Shown here piece by piece: positions 63,069 through 64,000 of a DNA stretch of 64,000 nt; the first letter of the stretch is position 1; the number at the start of each line of letters is the position of its first letter. The stretch comes from Hygrocybe punicea (taxonomy: Eukaryota > Basidiomycota > Agaricomycetes > Agaricales > Hygrophoraceae). The notes below the pieces were generated by a model. It searched no databases and was not told the DNA's origin. It was given only the letters and a program-made list of their open reading frames with translations. The stretch covers positions 3,224,001 to 3,288,000 of the forward strand of contig OY744472.1 of NCBI GenBank assembly GCA_963556145.1. Reading direction: 5' to 3'. The translations under genes were made by a program, and so were the position numbers.

Positions 63069-64000
63069 TTACGAGTTCTTTATCAAACCAGGACCAGTGA
63101 GGGTTCGTAATTAATTAATGTTCTATGATCGCCTATAGAGAAAATTTTTTTGGGCAAGAGATATGATTCTATTTCTGATACTGAAAAATTGGATACAGTT
63201 GGGGCCATGTGTGGACAAGCTTACATAAGCATCCAAATATGGGTTGTCATAAAAAAGACACATTACCTTCCAATTATATTCAAAATATTCGTACTAGTCT
63301 CAATTCTCATCAGAATCAGCTGAAAAGTGAACTGCTGACTAATGTAACCATTTCGGGTAAGGTGTGACAGTCACATGTGACCGCTCTAACCATATAAGGT
63401 AATTTCTCATAGTATATACCAAATTTTGTGCTGATCATAATGGTGACAGTCACATGTGACCAGTCTAACTATATAAGGCAATTTTTCATAATATATGCCA
63501 AATTTCATACTGATCATCATAAACTTCATCGCATCTAAAAAATCTAATTATATATTGTAATAACATACACATTAGGAGTTCCAACCTTTAGTTGAGAACT
63601 AAAGTGATTTCTAAAGTTAGCAGAAAAATATAATCTTTAGATTTACATTTAGGCCTAGCCTAAATATTAAATTTAAGTCATGAATAAATACAAATCTAAA
63701 TCATTTATTTATTTTCATCTTTAGGTAATTCTTTCAATCAAAATAATTATCCGATCTAAATTGTAAGGGGAAAGCATAATTTAGTTTCAAGTTTACTCAA
63801 AATTTCTAGTCCAAATTTAGGCATCACTTAAAGGCAGACCAAAATTAAAACTTTTGGTAGGATTAAAATAATAAATTTAATAGTTATCAAAATATAAGAT
63901 TTCAGCAGCTATTTAAATTCAAAGTTGCCATCAGATCTAAAGCTATTGCCCGCGCCATCGCCCGCCCGTTGCCCACTCATCGCCCGCCCACCACCCACCC
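63069..64000 (+). mobile_element. Helitron 5' end, runs out of the window
   Basis: Starts TTACGAGTTCTTTATC immediately after the broken coding segment, with GGGTTCGTAATTAATTAATG behind it. No 3' end before the window edge. Interior is AT-rich; 63360-63510 holds two ~85-95 bp units with CAGTCACATGTGACC and 'ctaac-atataaggcaattt', also found in the centre of the foldback at 7743-8305. The last 50 bases are a CGCCCGCCC-type run. No gene seen. Confidence 0.6.

Overview
The window looks like repeat-rich nuclear DNA of a mushroom-forming basidiomycete (Agaricomycetes). Coding exons are split by introns of about 50-60 bases with fungal GT...AG sites. The recognisable proteins belong to families I know as transposon-associated in Agaricales genomes, and Laccaria-like genomes are the closest fit I can think of. 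I see no rRNA, tRNA or CRISPR array and no clear housekeeping gene. Almost everything is mobile DNA or its cargo.

Layout. 1-4839 holds satellite repeats, an unrecognised exon, a truncated Helitron Rep-helicase copy and a small non-autonomous Helitron. 4990-6610 (minus) is a gene whose N-terminus closely copies the tail of histone H3 and then runs into a PHD-like finger. 7446-15421 is an 8 kb element bounded on both sides by inverted Helitron 3' ends. It holds a nested foldback element, inverted arrays of a 45 bp palindromic repeat, a CpG-rich minisatellite, a second foldback and a decayed PHD-family gene. 16283-21511 holds a first copy (set A) of a three-gene module: a 2-oxoglutarate/Fe(II) dioxygenase-like pseudogene, a multi-exon gene of unknown function, and the 5' half of a second unknown gene that is divergent from it.

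21558-46442 is best read as one Helitron of 24,885 bp in plus orientation. It has a defined 5' end (TTACGAGTTC...), a 3' end with a hairpin (...CAAG), and its own intact 2,844-codon Rep-helicase-protease reading frame (37361-45895). It sits inside an intron of the unknown gene of set A, whose 3' half resumes at 46443. Besides the Rep-helicase it carries a ~148 bp satellite array and a second, better preserved copy (set B) of the three-gene module: a dioxygenase fused to a chromodomain and a long C-terminal region (26914-32288), then a divergent pair (32525-33667 minus; 34070-36825 plus).

47187-60670 is another nest. A second, decayed Helitron Rep-helicase (minus, about 59270 to 48279) is split by a 3.4 kb non-autonomous Helitron (50985-54358). 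That element contains two arrays of ~148-150 bp tandem repeats. 60902-62656 is a Myb/SANT-like gene facing a transposase-like remnant, which is cut by another Helitron 5' end at 63069 that runs out of the window.

How it fits together. Helitrons of one family (5' TTACGAGTTC with a terminal hairpin, 3' hairpin plus CAAG followed by T) supply the mobility. Their non-autonomous relatives carry nucleosome-sized tandem repeats. The cargo is chromatin-flavoured: dioxygenase-like folds, a chromodomain, a histone-tail mimic with a PHD-like finger, and basic SPxK-rich proteins. The set A copies carry premature stops that all fit CGA-to-TGA change at CpG, which suggests decay by cytosine methylation. 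Set B rides in the youngest-looking element. The roles of the two divergent unknown genes are not known to me.
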